A stretch of 64,000 nt of DNA from NCBI GenBank assembly GCA_030549495.1, contig JAUIRK010000784.1, positions 1 to 64,000 on the forward strand, given 5' to 3'. Shown here in pieces: positions 44,901-53,720 of this stretch. Under the pieces are notes generated by a model. It ran no database searches and was not told where the DNA came from. It saw nothing but the letters and a program-made list of their open reading frames with translations. Source of the DNA: Nectonema munidae. Its lineage: Eukaryota > Nematomorpha > Nectonematoida > Nectonematidae. The first letter of the stretch is position 1; every line of letters begins with the position of its first letter. A program made the translations under genes and the position numbers.

Positions 44901-47900
44901 CTGCAACTGTTTCAGTTTCGATACAAAAGGCAAAACTAGGGTTAAATATCTTTCGTCATGACAAGCAACTCAATTTGCTCTCGTTTCTTTGAAGATTTTT
45001 ACAAAAACCGGTGTCTTAGAGAATTATTCTGCACGACTGCGATTTTAAAGACTTGTCAGCTTTGGAGAACTGTATTTTATTGTCAGTTCATGTCGGTGTG
45101 TAGAACAGAATGAGTGATAATCATACGTGGTACAATTGTTCTCACAAGCTCAACAAATTTAGAATTTCCGAGCAAAGCTGAAGCCCCATCTGAACAAATA
45201 AGTGAGACCATATTCAATGAAAGATTGTTGTTTTCGAAGAAATCATGAACAATCTTCTTTATTAGCTACTTTTATTGCATTTAGTGGATCACAAACCCAA
45301 ATTCTTATTTGATTTCGTTATTTTAACTTAGCGTACGAATGCAACCACTCGGATTTGATTCGATTTCGTGGTGCAAGTTATGCTTTGAGGCAGCGAACTT
45401 ACTTCCAACACAATAATGCATATTGGACATATTCTTTTATCCATTTTCCTTTTGTGCTAGCAATAATTAAAATTAACTCCTTGACAAAGTATTACTAAAA
45501 AGCTGAAAATATAAATTGTGAAAGCTTGGTTTAAAAGGTTTCTCAATTACCAAAATAAAATAGAAACTTTAGAAATGATGAAATAGATTGCAAATGTTCT
45601 GACTCATAAAAATATTATATATAAATGAATACATTTTTACTTAGTATAAAGCCTTAATTTCATTTTGAAGCTTTAGGAGATGAAAATTTGAATAAATTAT
45701 AGGAAAATAGAAATAGTTCAGATTTTGACTAAATATCCTTCCGAAACAGCCTGGAGCCAGACATAGGAGCCATATTTTTAATCTTTCAGGCTCCGGCTCC
45801 ATGTTGACAGATCCCTATAAAGAGCTCTAGCTCCGAAGCATAATGTAATAAATAATATTACAGGTGAAGGTCATTTTAAACTTTAGCGGTTACTGTAAGT
45901 ATAGAAATATTTTTTATCGATATAAAAATAGAAAACTTTATTTGCAGTAAAAAAATGGCTTGACCCGGATTGAACGAATAAATTTTAGACTGCTCTATTT
46001 TTACGCTTGCATCTGCCGTATATTTTGCTTTACAGCAGGGGTATGCAACAATTTTGAGGCGTGTGCTGCATTGATGTCAACCTAGGGTTTAGCGGGCCTC
46101 AGCGTAATTCGATTCTATAGAAATTTTAAGAGCGTTATTCAAATTCCTATGTCTCATTCAATGTGCGTACTTAGACAAAAAATATAGTTTTTTAATTATG
46201 CGCAATTATTTACTTGATTTTAAAGACTGTAGGACTTCAAATTGTTTTAGAACGTGATAAAAGCTTTCCTGTCTTTGAGCTGAAGTTTTGAAAAGTCTAG
46301 GAAAATACTTTTGAATAAAATGCGATTCTAACGAGTGTTAACAACGTCCTGCCTCTAGATCTGTGATGTAGAGAGAAAGCAGATCAAGTTGTTATATCAT
46401 TTGTCTGTTTAAGATTTGGCAGAAGTATGTTGAGAAGAGGGAACACTTGCTAGACAAAGATAAGAGATCTGAAGCGCTGTGTTGCCTCAATGACATGATA
46501 GCAGATGCGCTCTCTCATACCTCAGATGTCCTGGCTTACATGTCTAGGATAAAAACAAAGTCTATTTTCATGTTTTGCGCCGTTCCACAGGTAGAGAGTT
46601 AATTAACATCCTTTTAACATCTTGACAGATTAGATGAATGGGTTTAGAAATTTCTATGAACTGTTTTAGGTGATGGCCCTGGCTACACTTGAGTTGTGTC
46701 TCAATAATGGCCTACTTTTCGAGAAGAACGTTAAAATAGATCGTAGTGAAACGATTTCCATCCTTCTAAATTGTCAAAACATGCAAAATTTTCAAAAATA
46801 TTTCTACTTCTATTCCAAAAAAGTAAGAAAAACCTTGCAAATTTTTCCCATATTCGAAATTTCATGTAAAATGCCAAATTCATACTTATGAATGGGCACA
46901 AATTCATAGCATTAGTGCTGTGCAAATTAATTGCGACAGTGGTGGGAAAAATAAAAAAACAAACAAGTGTAAAGAGTTTATTATATCATTTATATTTAAT
47001 AAGAAATATGTCCACCTTTGGCCTGTATGACCATTCTCACACGCTTTGGCATTGATTTTACCACTGTCGAACACATTTTCACCAGTTCTTTGTCATGGTA
47101 CCAGGTTTTGATAATGGCTGAAATAAGCTTTTCCATAGTTGAACAATCTTCTCTCGCGATCCTGCGTTTAACTATAGCCCACAAATTTTCAATTGGATTG
47201 ATGTCCAGCGAGTTCCCAAGCCATGGTAGAACAGTTAGACCAGTTGTTTCGAAGAATGCTATCATTTTTTTCTATGTGTGACACCGGGCAAGGTCTTGCT
47301 GAAAAATAGCCCCTCCATCTGGAAAGTTTTTTCTACAGTAGGAAGCAAATGGGTTTGCAAGATATCCATGTACTTATCGCTGTTCATCATTCCTTCGATT
47401 AGTATAAGTCTTCCTGGACCTTTAGCAGTGAAACTTCCCCAAAACATCTTTTTAGGTGGATGTTTTGGGGCTTGCTGAATGTGTCCATCTCGTAGAGGCT
47501 CGTTCACACTTCGTCTCACTACCGAAGATCGGTGGCCATGAACTCTAAAATGTGCTTCATCCGAAAATATGACATTGCTCCAGGCATCTACATCCCAGTT
47601 TTTATGATCGCGTGCCAACTGAAGCCGTTTTCTTTTCATGGCATGTGTTAACAGTTCCTTTTTCAATGATTTTCTGGCAAACCTACGACGGACTGTTGAT
47701 GAATCAATATTTATTCATGATGCCGATAAATCTCTTGTAAGATCTTGGCTTGTCATCCCGTGGTGTTGTTTTGCGTTTTCTTCCACAGTTTCCTCTTCTC
47801 TCTACCTCCACATGACTAGTATCTTCAAACTTCTTTACAAGACGTCTCACAGTCAATTTTGCTACGCCTAGACATTCAGAAATCTGTCTGAGAGTTTTAT

Positions 47901-48824
47901 CAGTATGTTTTCTAAGAAATATAATAGCTGCACGTTTACGTGGCGTAACGCCCATAATGAATGATAAGCGAGAACTAAATAGAAATATATAATAAAAATT
48001 AAATATAAATGACTAGAACATTCTACAATCATTAGAACATTAGAATATATACGTTATATTGCATAACCAATGATTTAGCAAGGCATGCGGTAAAGCAATG
48101 ATTAATTTCAAGACTGTCCCAATTAATTTGCACAGCACTGAATTTTAGCCATAAATTTTTTATATGCGATTCCAATACTTTTTATGTCTGTTTTTGGCAC
48201 GTAATTTATTTTTTAACATATCTCTTAAGGTGATAGGCCCATAGTATTATGGTAGCTGTAATTCAGTGCTCGGCAATCTTTTTCATAATGCAGTACTAAA
48301 ACTAACTGACAAACGCATTACGCGTGCCAATCTGATAACACCAAAATATAAAATATGCATAGAGTATGAATCTACGAAAAGATAAAGTCGGTGTGAATTT
48401 ACCCAAATCTCTCAATATCAAGGTATGTGTTCAAAATGTTACATCAGTCTTTTTTCATTTCTCTTGAGTGGCTCATTGATTAGCAACTCATAACAGAGAA
48501 GTCATCAAGCTTTCTTGGTGCTTTTGAAACGAATGCAATTTAATGCACAGCTCGGTGTTCAATCCATTCATCCGTATCCAGTCTTTTTGGGCATGCTTTT
48601 CTAACGCAAGTATTTCTTTTTTTCAGATAAAGAGCAAAGTAGAATGGCTAACTGCCGACATTGAAGTAAAAGATGCGATACATGAACGCAGTAGCCATGT
48701 TCTAGAGCAAACCTTTTCCTTTAATAGCGCCATTTTTTATCATTTTCAACTCGTCAAGCCTTTTTTAACACTCATCCTATACTCAATTATTTTTTATTTA
48801 TTTTTAAACTTTTTTATTTTTTGA
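29815..48824 (+). CDS. FDFT1: Squalene synthase (farnesyl-diphosphate farnesyltransferase), N-terminus missing
   Basis: Catalyses head-to-head condensation of two farnesyl diphosphates to presqualene diphosphate and then NADPH-dependent reduction to squalene, on the ER membrane. Six exons join without frame break: 29815-29998, 30555-30683, 32870-33061, 46414-46590, 46670-46822 and 48627-48824, giving 343 codons. The order matches the vertebrate enzyme: YYLVLRSLDTLEDD (first Asp-rich motif), then MGKGMSSYINREV and YYVAALVGIGLSQLF. Next come FLQKTNVIRDFRHDQ (second motif, DxxxD kept), FWPRE|IWQKYV, CCLNDMIADAL and MFCAVPQ|VMALATLELC. A hydrophobic C-terminal anchor closes the protein. The family is ~415 residues, so about 70 N-terminal residues should lie in upstream exon(s) I could not find. 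All splice sites are GT-AG. The intron after the third visible exon is 13.3 kb and is filled by nested transposons. Confidence 0.93.
30555..30683 (+). CDS. FDFT1: Squalene synthase, second visible exon
   Basis: 43 codons, phase 0 at both ends, acceptor TTTATTTAG and donor GAG|GTAAGT. It encodes ISREFLKLKPLYQDTIETIC followed by QQMGKGMSSY, aligned with the RMGxGMAEF helix of the family. Confidence 0.93.
32495..32590 (+). repeat. Dispersed ~100-bp repeat, copy 2
   Basis: Related to 29535-29640: GAGGTATCAAAAGGTAC, GAGATTCGGATAT, then GATTGCGATTAATCGC. Located in the intron just before the third visible exon. Confidence 0.4.
32870..33061 (+). CDS. FDFT1: Squalene synthase, third visible exon
   Basis: 64 codons from YTYYVAALVGIGLS to TFWPRE, acceptor CTTTATTAG, donor GAA|GTATTT. 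Includes the second Asp-rich motif within NVIRDFRHDQ. The donor is weaker than the others. Reading through it gives a frame that soon loses similarity. Confidence 0.94.
33062..34049. other. Start of the large squalene synthase intron, with suspect low-complexity stretch
   Basis: 33062-33640 shows nothing recognised. From about 33665 to 33860 the sequence collapses to long A, T and G runs with almost no other content, including an eight-G run after nine T. This is more like a poor assembly consensus than natural sequence. A similar patch lies at 31445-31560. Confidence 0.4.
34050..34130 (-). repeat. Possible hAT-type terminus
   Basis: Read on the minus strand it starts CAGTGCGGTGCTAGGG and continues with repeated AGCGCTTA / CGTTAGCG / TTAGCGCTAA motifs. 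This is typical of hAT subterminal regions. It would be the right end of an element lying to its left. I did not find the partner end. Confidence 0.35.
34340..36353 (-). pseudogene. BED-finger hAT transposase (element A), main part
   Basis: On the minus strand an acidic N-terminus is followed by a BED zinc finger near 36000-36130 (VCALCEKRFKYNGSLGNVGN, then HLKNEH). Next come DNA-binding/insertion regions (PSHTTLAKDIDKLYGAKKK), the catalytic core (VTTDAGTT near 35680 and TTTDNEPTMKATF near 35480), and the C-terminal dimerisation region (SCTSAERVMSMLGHLL near 34420). A stop near 35890 and frameshifts near 34940 and 34400 break it. The N-terminal codons continue across inserted element B at 44304-44381. 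Ends of element A were not identified. It sits in the third visible intron of squalene synthase, antisense to it. Confidence 0.85.
38630..40643 (+). mobile_element. Element D: pogo-type transposon inserted in element C
   Basis: TA stands at 38628-38629 and 40644-40645. The ends are CAGTAAACATTCAGTATAAG and, from the right, CAGTCGATATTCGCTATAAG. The GATATAAGCACA motif is repeated inside both ends. Length 2,014 bp is typical for pogo/Tigger. Its insertion splits the minus-strand gene of element C between ..KANIPTISKNKI and YQKILLFVSEY.., which fixes the relative age: D is younger than C. Confidence 0.92.
39150..40515 (+). pseudogene. Pogo transposase in element D, frameshifted
   Basis: The + strand encodes an N-terminal helix-turn-helix (KEVDHGLKISDIAKKYELSH, about 39170-39240). 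A CENP-B-type second DNA-binding region follows (TFSTGWLQKFQKRFNIVHKY-like, 39450-39510). The DDE domain has NVDETGIYYRATPNGTL near 39620, IMDQCPAHPKDL near 39935 and CMDAGIIRSIKAHYR near 40030, so all three catalytic Asp residues are kept. The C-terminus is Lys/Ser-rich and ends at 40516. A stop near 39330 and frameshifts between 39690 and 39930 and at about 40310 break it. Relatively few lesions suggest a recent arrival. Confidence 0.88.
41401..41641. mobile_element. ~240-bp insertion inside element B copy 2, class unknown
   Basis: The other B copies run directly from AGTAAGCAATGTTTA to TCACAGTGTC. Here ~240 bp intervene, and TGTTTA stands at both junctions (target duplication of about 6 bp). 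The insert is locally GC-richer, contains GCGTTCGCACCCATC near its left side and GCGAACGCTCCC near its right side (a short inverted repeat), and has no coding capacity. It could be a SINE or a solo LTR. Neither is proved. Confidence 0.55.
41929..42138. mobile_element. hAT-type MITE (family F) inside B copy 2
   Basis: The left end CAGTGACGTAGCTAGGCTGG and the right end GGTTACACCACTG are hAT-like. The flanks CTTCTCTG and CTTCTATC match at 6/8. The B copy at 27300-28442 lacks it and shows the uninterrupted target. A C-run lies near its right end. A second copy at the same site occurs in B copy 1 (58792-58997). Confidence 0.8.
42455..42560 (+). repeat. ~47-bp tandem repeat in B copy 2
   Basis: Two units of TTCGCCCCNTTATTTTCATAA, GACATTTTGT, TCATGGACAA. 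The corresponding place in B copy 1 (59510-59670) has about four units, so the array differs in length between copies. Confidence 0.7.
42870..43010 (-). repeat. tRNA-like (possible SINE-derived) segment in element B
   Basis: On the minus strand GGATTCGATTCC (42934-42945) matches the RNA polymerase III B box. TGGCAGGTTGG (42974-42984) lies ~30 bp before it and resembles an A box shortened by one base. Spacing is roughly that of a tRNA. Copy 1 of B has lost the B box. No clean tRNA cloverleaf is formed. Confidence 0.35.
44304..44381 (-). pseudogene. N-terminal codons of element A transposase
   Basis: Downstream of inserted element B, the minus strand opens at ATG (44379-44381) and encodes MRSYIVPQKNLNAHPNSVSD, then VDCPS. 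It joins in frame to DDYEGGLSDLED at 36353 when B plus one copy of its ATCTGAGG duplication is skipped. This shows that B entered the coding sequence of A. Confidence 0.75.
44382..44879. other. Intron remainder, likely 5' flank of element A
   Basis: Upstream of the element A start codon. The terminal repeat of A should lie here or further right, but I could not pair it with a left end near 34.3 kb. Confidence 0.35.
44880..45460 (-). pseudogene. ZBED5-like hAT transposase fragment
   Basis: Minus strand near 45100-45250 reads LNMVSLICSDGASALLGNSK, then VELVRTIVPRM, IITHSVLHTDMN. It aligns with the second catalytic Asp region and CxxHRE-type segment of ZBED5/SCAND3 hAT transposases (CTDGAxxMxG; THCIxHRE). 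About 44.9-45.0 kb carries a further weak match. Multiple stops; both termini missing. It belongs to a different element from the BED-finger hAT at 34-36 kb. Confidence 0.6.
45461..46413. other. End of the large squalene synthase intron
   Basis: Contains repeat relics only. GGAGCC/CTCCGGCTCC pairs at 45760-45840 suggest a decayed MITE, and a hAT-like terminus (CAGGGGTATGCAACAATTTT) lies at 46037. Partners not found. Confidence 0.35.
46414..46590 (+). CDS. FDFT1: Squalene synthase, fourth visible exon
   Basis: 59 codons, phase 0 both ends. Acceptor CTGTTTAAG, donor CAG|GTAGAG. Starts IWQKYVEKRE, which continues FWPRE of the previous exon exactly as QEVWSRYVKK does in the vertebrate enzyme. 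Ends MFCAVPQ, matching FCAIPQ of the family. Confidence 0.93.
46670..46822 (+). CDS. FDFT1: Squalene synthase, fifth visible exon
   Basis: 51 codons, phase 0. Acceptor CTGTTTTAG after a 79-bp intron, donor AAA|GTAAGA. Encodes VMALATLELCLNNGLLFEKN, then VKIDRSETISILLNC. The VMAxATLxxCYNN motif of the family is clear, although the usual Tyr is Leu here. Confidence 0.92.
46914..48139 (-). mobile_element. Tc1/mariner-type transposon in squalene synthase intron
   Basis: Inverted ends AGTGCTGTGCAAATTAATT (46914) and its inverse at 48121-48139, followed on both sides by GCGACAGT / GGGACAGT. A TA precedes the left end; the right TA is eroded. Length 1.23 kb is standard for the family. Confidence 0.9.
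46996..47955 (-). pseudogene. Tc1-type transposase, frameshifted
   Basis: From 47955 down: a helix-turn-helix (TLRQISECLGVAKLTVRRLV), then a second one in shifted frame. The first catalytic Asp is in VIFSDEAHF near 47570. The second Asp is in a QQDLARCH stretch near 47290 that lies in a different frame. The Glu is in NPIENLW near 47200. The spacing fits DD34E. At least two frameshifts (near 47690 and 47300) kill it. Antisense to the host gene. Confidence 0.88.
48140..48626. other. Intron remainder with a possible hAT-like end
   Basis: CAGTGCTCGGCAATCTTTTT at about 48267 resembles a hAT MITE start. No matching end seen before the last exon. Confidence 0.3.
48627..48824 (+). CDS. FDFT1: Squalene synthase, last exon
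   Basis: 65 codons plus TGA. Acceptor TTTTTTTCAG, phase 0. Encodes IKSKVEWLTADIEVKDAIHE, a polar linker, then a hydrophobic anchor beginning VKPFLTLILYSIIFYLF and closing with NFFIF at the stop. Linker sequence is poorly conserved in the family. The exon is supported by phase, splice site and the C-terminal membrane segment expected for an ER tail anchor. Confidence 0.8.
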   Translation: MKSKVEWLTADIEVKDAIHERSSHVLEQTFSFNSAIFYHFQLVKPFLTLILYSIIFYLFLNFFIF

Positions 48825-48911
48825 TCAAATCAATTTTATTGGGGCCTTGCATTTTCTTTGTTGATTTATATTTTTTGTTCTACCTTTGTATCATTTTATG
48901 CTGATTCTTTA

Positions 48912-48917
48912 AATAAA
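48912..48917 (+). terminator. Poly(A) signal of squalene synthase
   Basis: AATAAA lies 87 bases after the stop codon, within a plausible 3' UTR, and is followed by T-rich sequence. Confidence 0.65.
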
Positions 48918-48924
48918 GGCATTC

Positions 48925-50150
48925 TTGTATATTTTAGAATCCTCTAATTTTTATTTTAAACAATTTTACCCTAATTAATTTTGCATAATAAAAAAGTTAA
49001 TAGAAATATTAAAAAATGATACTTTATTCAAAGGGTAAACTTTCGGCTATTATCGTCATCAACAGATCAACAGAATAAAAAATACTAATAAAAACAAACA
49101 AAATAGCTATTAATATTTAAAATACTAAAATTTCTGAAGTAAAAAAACGCCAATATTTGAATTTGATCCTTGATCTTGGAAAGAGTTTGCCCATTTTTGT
49201 ACTCCTATTTGGTTTTCAAGATTCAACCTATTTCTGGCTTTATCTTTGATATAGAGAAACGCAGAAAATTCATAAGCCAGGCTCATTTTTTAAGTGTCTC
49301 ACATACAAATATTTTCAGTCTTCAATCACTCTATCTTAATTCATGAATCAAAAAAATTGTTTTTAGAAGTATAGAATTTTAATAAATGTCGAATTAATTC
49401 TACCCTAAATTTTCTATTTTATCCCGATTGAGAAGCACTGAGGATTCATAACTTTAAATTATATAGCCAATTTATGAGTATTCCCAAAATTACTCAACTT
49501 TATTTTTAGTATAATTTATATTTTTGAAATCTTGACAAGGTTGAAAAAGGTGGAATTTATCTCACATACTCTACCTTCGCAGGACACACACGGGCTTTTT
49601 ACTCCATTCAGCATTTTCAATGCCGTTTTTGATATAATATTTAATATATAACATATCAAAAAAATAGTATGTAAATTTACGTTATTCTCTGGAGTATAAA
49701 TTGGTGCCAATATCAAAAATATACTGTTCTTTACAGACTCTAATTTTTTGCGGTTTTCATGACCTTAAGAGAAAATTTTTTCAAAATTTTCGAAAATTGA
49801 GTTTTAAAAAACATGAGAGAAATTTTTTATGCATAAGGAGTGGAAATCTGTACAATATAATTATCAGATTATATTGTGAATTTCATATAAAAAAAAATTT
49901 TTAACGCCATCTTTAGCAAAAAAAACTTTAAAATATTTATCTAAAAAAACTTTTTGGCTGTTTTTTGTAGCTAAAAAAATTTTAGAACTGAAAAAATATT
50001 ATAGAATAAGTAAATTTTAGATCTTATAAAGCAATCATTTTGAAAATAAAGCGCCTAAACTTGAACATAAAATGTAAATCTGATGCAGAAGTTGACCCAT
50101 AAATTAAAGGAAAATTAAAATAAAATTCAAAAAGTAATATAATTTATTGG
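48925..50150. other. Intergenic AT-rich stretch, nothing recognised
   Basis: No exon, repeat terminus or RNA gene recognised. Short frames at 49516-49904 overlap on opposite strands. Confidence 0.45.
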
Positions 50151-50329
50151 GCACAGGATTTAAAACGGTGAATTATCGCCGGCAGTCGGCTTTATCAAAC
50201 CACTATACTAATGAGTAGAAGAAGTCTTCTTCGCTAATCCTTCCAGTTTTCAACTTCTACCCTACTCATTAGTATTGTGGTTTGATAAAGCCGAGTGTTG
50301 GCGAAAATTCACCGTTTTAAATCCTGTGC
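50151..50329. repeat. Foldback MITE, 179 bp
   Basis: The left arm GCACAGGATTTAAAACGGTG, then GGCTTTATCAAACCAC and ACTAATGAGTAG, is repeated inversely in the right arm with few changes. The loop is only ~40 bp. The whole unit is almost a perfect palindrome. Class unknown; it lies just beyond the 3' end of the piggyBac gene. Confidence 0.85.
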
Positions 50330-50459
50330 TATCAAAAAACCTATTTATAAACAATTTGAAATTTATTTCATAAAATATCAAGGGTTATACAAAAAAATAA
50401 AAATAATAAAGCATTGTAATAATAAAGCATTGTAATAATGTTGAACATGATAAAAAATA

Positions 50460-52190
50460 GCAAAATCACAAATTAGAATGGCAAAAAGAACAAATAGATA
50501 AGGTGTGATTTTTGCACATAAATTTTTTACAATTTGAACACCTCCTTGTGCCTCGTGTTCTAGGTCTGCATTCTTGAATTGAACAGTATCCCCTGCCCGA
50601 ACTACTTTCCGCTGTGTGAATTTGCGGAGAAAAACCATAGTAAAAAAGAAGGTTTTTGATGGGTCTTGAAATCTGACTTGTGTTAGCCCTAGTTCTCATA
50701 GAATTATAACTTAAATTTTTCTCCCTCCATGGCGAATGGGCAAAGCATCGTTAGGGCAGTTGTGCTTGTAGATAATCCATGTGTTGTAGGCAGCTATATC
50801 TAAATAATTAGAAAATGCGGCAAATGTCCATCGCCTACTTGTCTTATAACTAGTAAAATCTCTGGCCATTCGATTAAAACAATCCACCCCACTTTTGATT
50901 TATTATAGGAAATTAGGCTTTCTCGTTTTCTTTTATTTGATGTGATAGTAACACTTCTACTATGCTGCGTAGATAAGACATAAACCGCTTTAAAATTCTT
51001 TCTAGCATGCCTTTCAGGTATATAAACACAAAGTGATGAAATATTGGAATATACAATTTTGCTCTCAGTTTCACTTAAATTTAACGTGCGTAAAAATTTA
51101 GGTTTTAAAATATACGGAACAAATCTACGTATAGGATTTACTGTCCCACAAATTGTCAAATTTTTGGAAAGAGCCCACTCCGCTAAAGCATGAGATGTAA
51201 AAAATCTGTCAAGATAAATACCACACCCTGAAGGGAGATTGCTACTTTCTACTAGACGCTTACAGATTTCCAGACTTGAAAAATATTCCCGATCAATTAA
51301 TCCTGAAACATAAATTTCGGGCTTCATAACATAAAATGTGTTAGAATCATTAAGATGGTAGAATTTTAAGCCATAATGGCCGGGCTTTTTAGGGTCGTAC
51401 ACTTTTAGAGAACACCCGCCACGAAATTTCACTAATTGCTCGTCTGTAGTTACAGCATCAAGTGGTGTCCAAAATTTATGGCATTTTTCAAAAAGTTATT
51501 TGTCTGAAGGCTCTCTAGTGGCGGCATCGTCAAAGCGTATAAAAATTTGATGAATTGGAACATCCTTCTGCCGAGTGCAGCACGTAAGAAAGGATCTCCA
51601 TCATTGGAAAAAAGGGCTTTAGTCGCAATTCTTTGGTCTTTAGATTGTCCCAAAAAAATTAGACAACCAAAATAGGCAAGCAAATCGCTTATAACAAACT
51701 TTTCATGACACGCTTTCAAATCCAACCACTTAGGGGACGCTTTCCTAGAATCATAGAGTTTCTTATATCTCACATAAAGATTTATAGAAAAATAAACTTA
51801 CTTGTAATTATCATCTGCTTTTTGTGAGTCATCTCGTATATATGAGAAACCAAAGGAGGGTCAAAAAACAAATCAAAAATTTTATCAATTTCCTTCAAGT
51901 TTTTTGCATCATTAGAAGGTCCATATGGACGTGAAGAGATATCTCTACAGTTTCTAGCTTGAGATCTACCTCTTGAAGATTGTTGAGGTTCCCAGAAGAA
52001 CTGTGTTCCATCTGGAGCTTTAAGAGAAATATCTTCCGCGTCAAATACTTCTTCTAATTCCACTGCTTCTAGATTACTCTCACCTGTATAAATATCAGAT
52101 GCTTCAAAATCTGAAATTGATGAAAATGATTCATTTTCTTCAGAAGAACTTGTTGTCAGAAGTGATGATGATGATGATAAAAATTCCATG
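50460..52190 (-). pseudogene. piggyBac-type transposase, frameshifted
   Basis: From 52190 down: an acidic Ser-rich N-terminus (MEFLSSSSSLLTTSSSEENE), then the catalytic domain. A TTDEQLVKFRGGC stretch holds the first Asp (near 51443), GIYLDRFFTS the second (near 51210) and SKVGVDCFNRM the third (near 50883, shifted frame). A Cys-rich C-terminal finger (RCSNCKKFMCKNHTLSICSF, near 50500) closes it, the domain that binds the element's ends. Frameshifts near 51780, 51440, 50890 and 50640 and a stop break it. Such enzymes insert at TTAA. I did not find paired TTAACCC ends around it. It could once have mobilised the TTAA-flanked elements at 14.3 and 18.4 kb, which is only a guess. Confidence 0.87.
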
Positions 52191-52199
52191 CGAAATAAG

Positions 52200-53490
52200 A
52201 ACAATAGAGAAAATAACAAATTGTTGATTTAAGTTGTGGATCAATGCATAGATAAGCTTTCATCAAAAAATGATAAACATTGAATTCATGCGAAGATTAC
52301 GGTCAGAAAATATCACAGATGAAGAAAAAATCAATTATAAGAATGTGCACAGAATGAAGATGGAAAAAAAGATGAACAACTTGCATTTATTGGTTTCAAT
52401 ATTTTACGTACCTGATAAGAAAGTAGAGAAAGAGAGAAAAAATATGGGATAACTTATTATATAGAAAACACACACACACACACACATATTATATATATAA
52501 TACACTTACACACATATAACATACATAAATTTTTACAAATGCATATTTTGAAACTATAAATTTGGAGCAAAAACTATTCTTTTGTTCAAGATTGAATTTT
52601 TATAAATTTTTAAAATAAAATTTTTAAATTTCGATTTTGTTAGGACATAAAAGAATGAAGAAGAATAGTTTATTAAAAATTCTATAAAAATGCTATTATA
52701 CATAACAAAACAAAAACAGAATGGATAGAGAAAGGTCATTGAACCATAAGAAATATTTTTTAAAAAAGGGAAAGAGGTGAAAACCCCCTCGTCAATAACT
52801 TACAATTTATAATAAAAATGTATCAAAAAAATTTCAAAAAAAAAAGTAAAGATACGCTTCTAGATGTTTCAGGAAAAGTCAAGAAAATCAAGTGGAATAA
52901 TGCAATGATTTGAATTTAATTTGAGTTATAGAACAAGGGGAGGTCTTGAAAAACCTCTACCCCAACCCCAGGTAAATAATAGAGTTGAAATATGTCATAA
53001 TTCATCATTCAAATGTTAATAGTTTTGTAAATACTATATTCTATATGAAAAAGCGTATGGGCTTTTTTCTCCATTACTGTGTCCTTCGTGTAACAGTAAA
53101 ATCGTGTGTCATGCGAAGGTTAGGTGATATTGCAAGACAGGGGGGAGACGTTCAATCATAAAAAAAATATTATTAGTATTAAAATTAGGCCTTCCAATGA
53201 AGTAATATCAAAATAGCGACAATCAGATATCGACGAGTTACATGGAGACATGCGAATCGTCTTTTAAAGTTGTGATAATAAAGCAAAATCTTAAACATTA
53301 ATGGAAAATAGATCAATTTTTTACATTAAAATTTCAATTCAAAAGTTAAGGACTTGATCAAAATAATTATATTTATCATTAAATCCTTTATAAATAAAAT
53401 TAGCGTTATACATTTATTTTAATCAAGTTACACTACAAAAAACTATATTTCCTAAAAAAAATATATAAAATTTTATTTGATAACATTTGC
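52200..53490. other. Non-coding stretch with CA/AT microsatellite
   Basis: A (CA)n followed by (AT)n run lies at about 52468-52500. The remaining sequence is AT-rich and featureless to me. Confidence 0.45.
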
Positions 53491-53494
53491 ACAT

Positions 53495-53720
53495 CTTTTC
53501 ATACTTGGGCCAAATAGCCTAATGTTAAATCCAATCGAAAACATGGTCTATTATAAAAAAAATATAGTAAACTGAAAGTATCCGAAAAAAAGATTTCTTT
53601 TGGAGTAAGAAAAAAATTCAGATTTTCTAAGATATGAGTTTAGACTTCGTGAATTACAAAAAAATGTTTCTGCAAAAATATTCTTTCATAACTGCAAAAA
53701 ATTTACACCCAAAATTCAAG
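53495..53720 (+). pseudogene. IS630/Tc1-type transposase C-terminal fragment
   Basis: The + strand near 53510-53560 reads LGPNSLMLNPIENMVYY, the Glu-bearing motif of IS630/Tc1 transposases (SPxLNPIExVWS). A downstream segment in shifted frame resembles the C-terminal helix. Short, broken, both ends missing. The closest relative in the window may be the fragment at 63.1-64.0 kb. Confidence 0.5.

Noticed and set aside
45760-45840. GGAGCC/GGCTCC symmetrical stretch as a MITE
   Set aside because: Arms too short and ends undefined.
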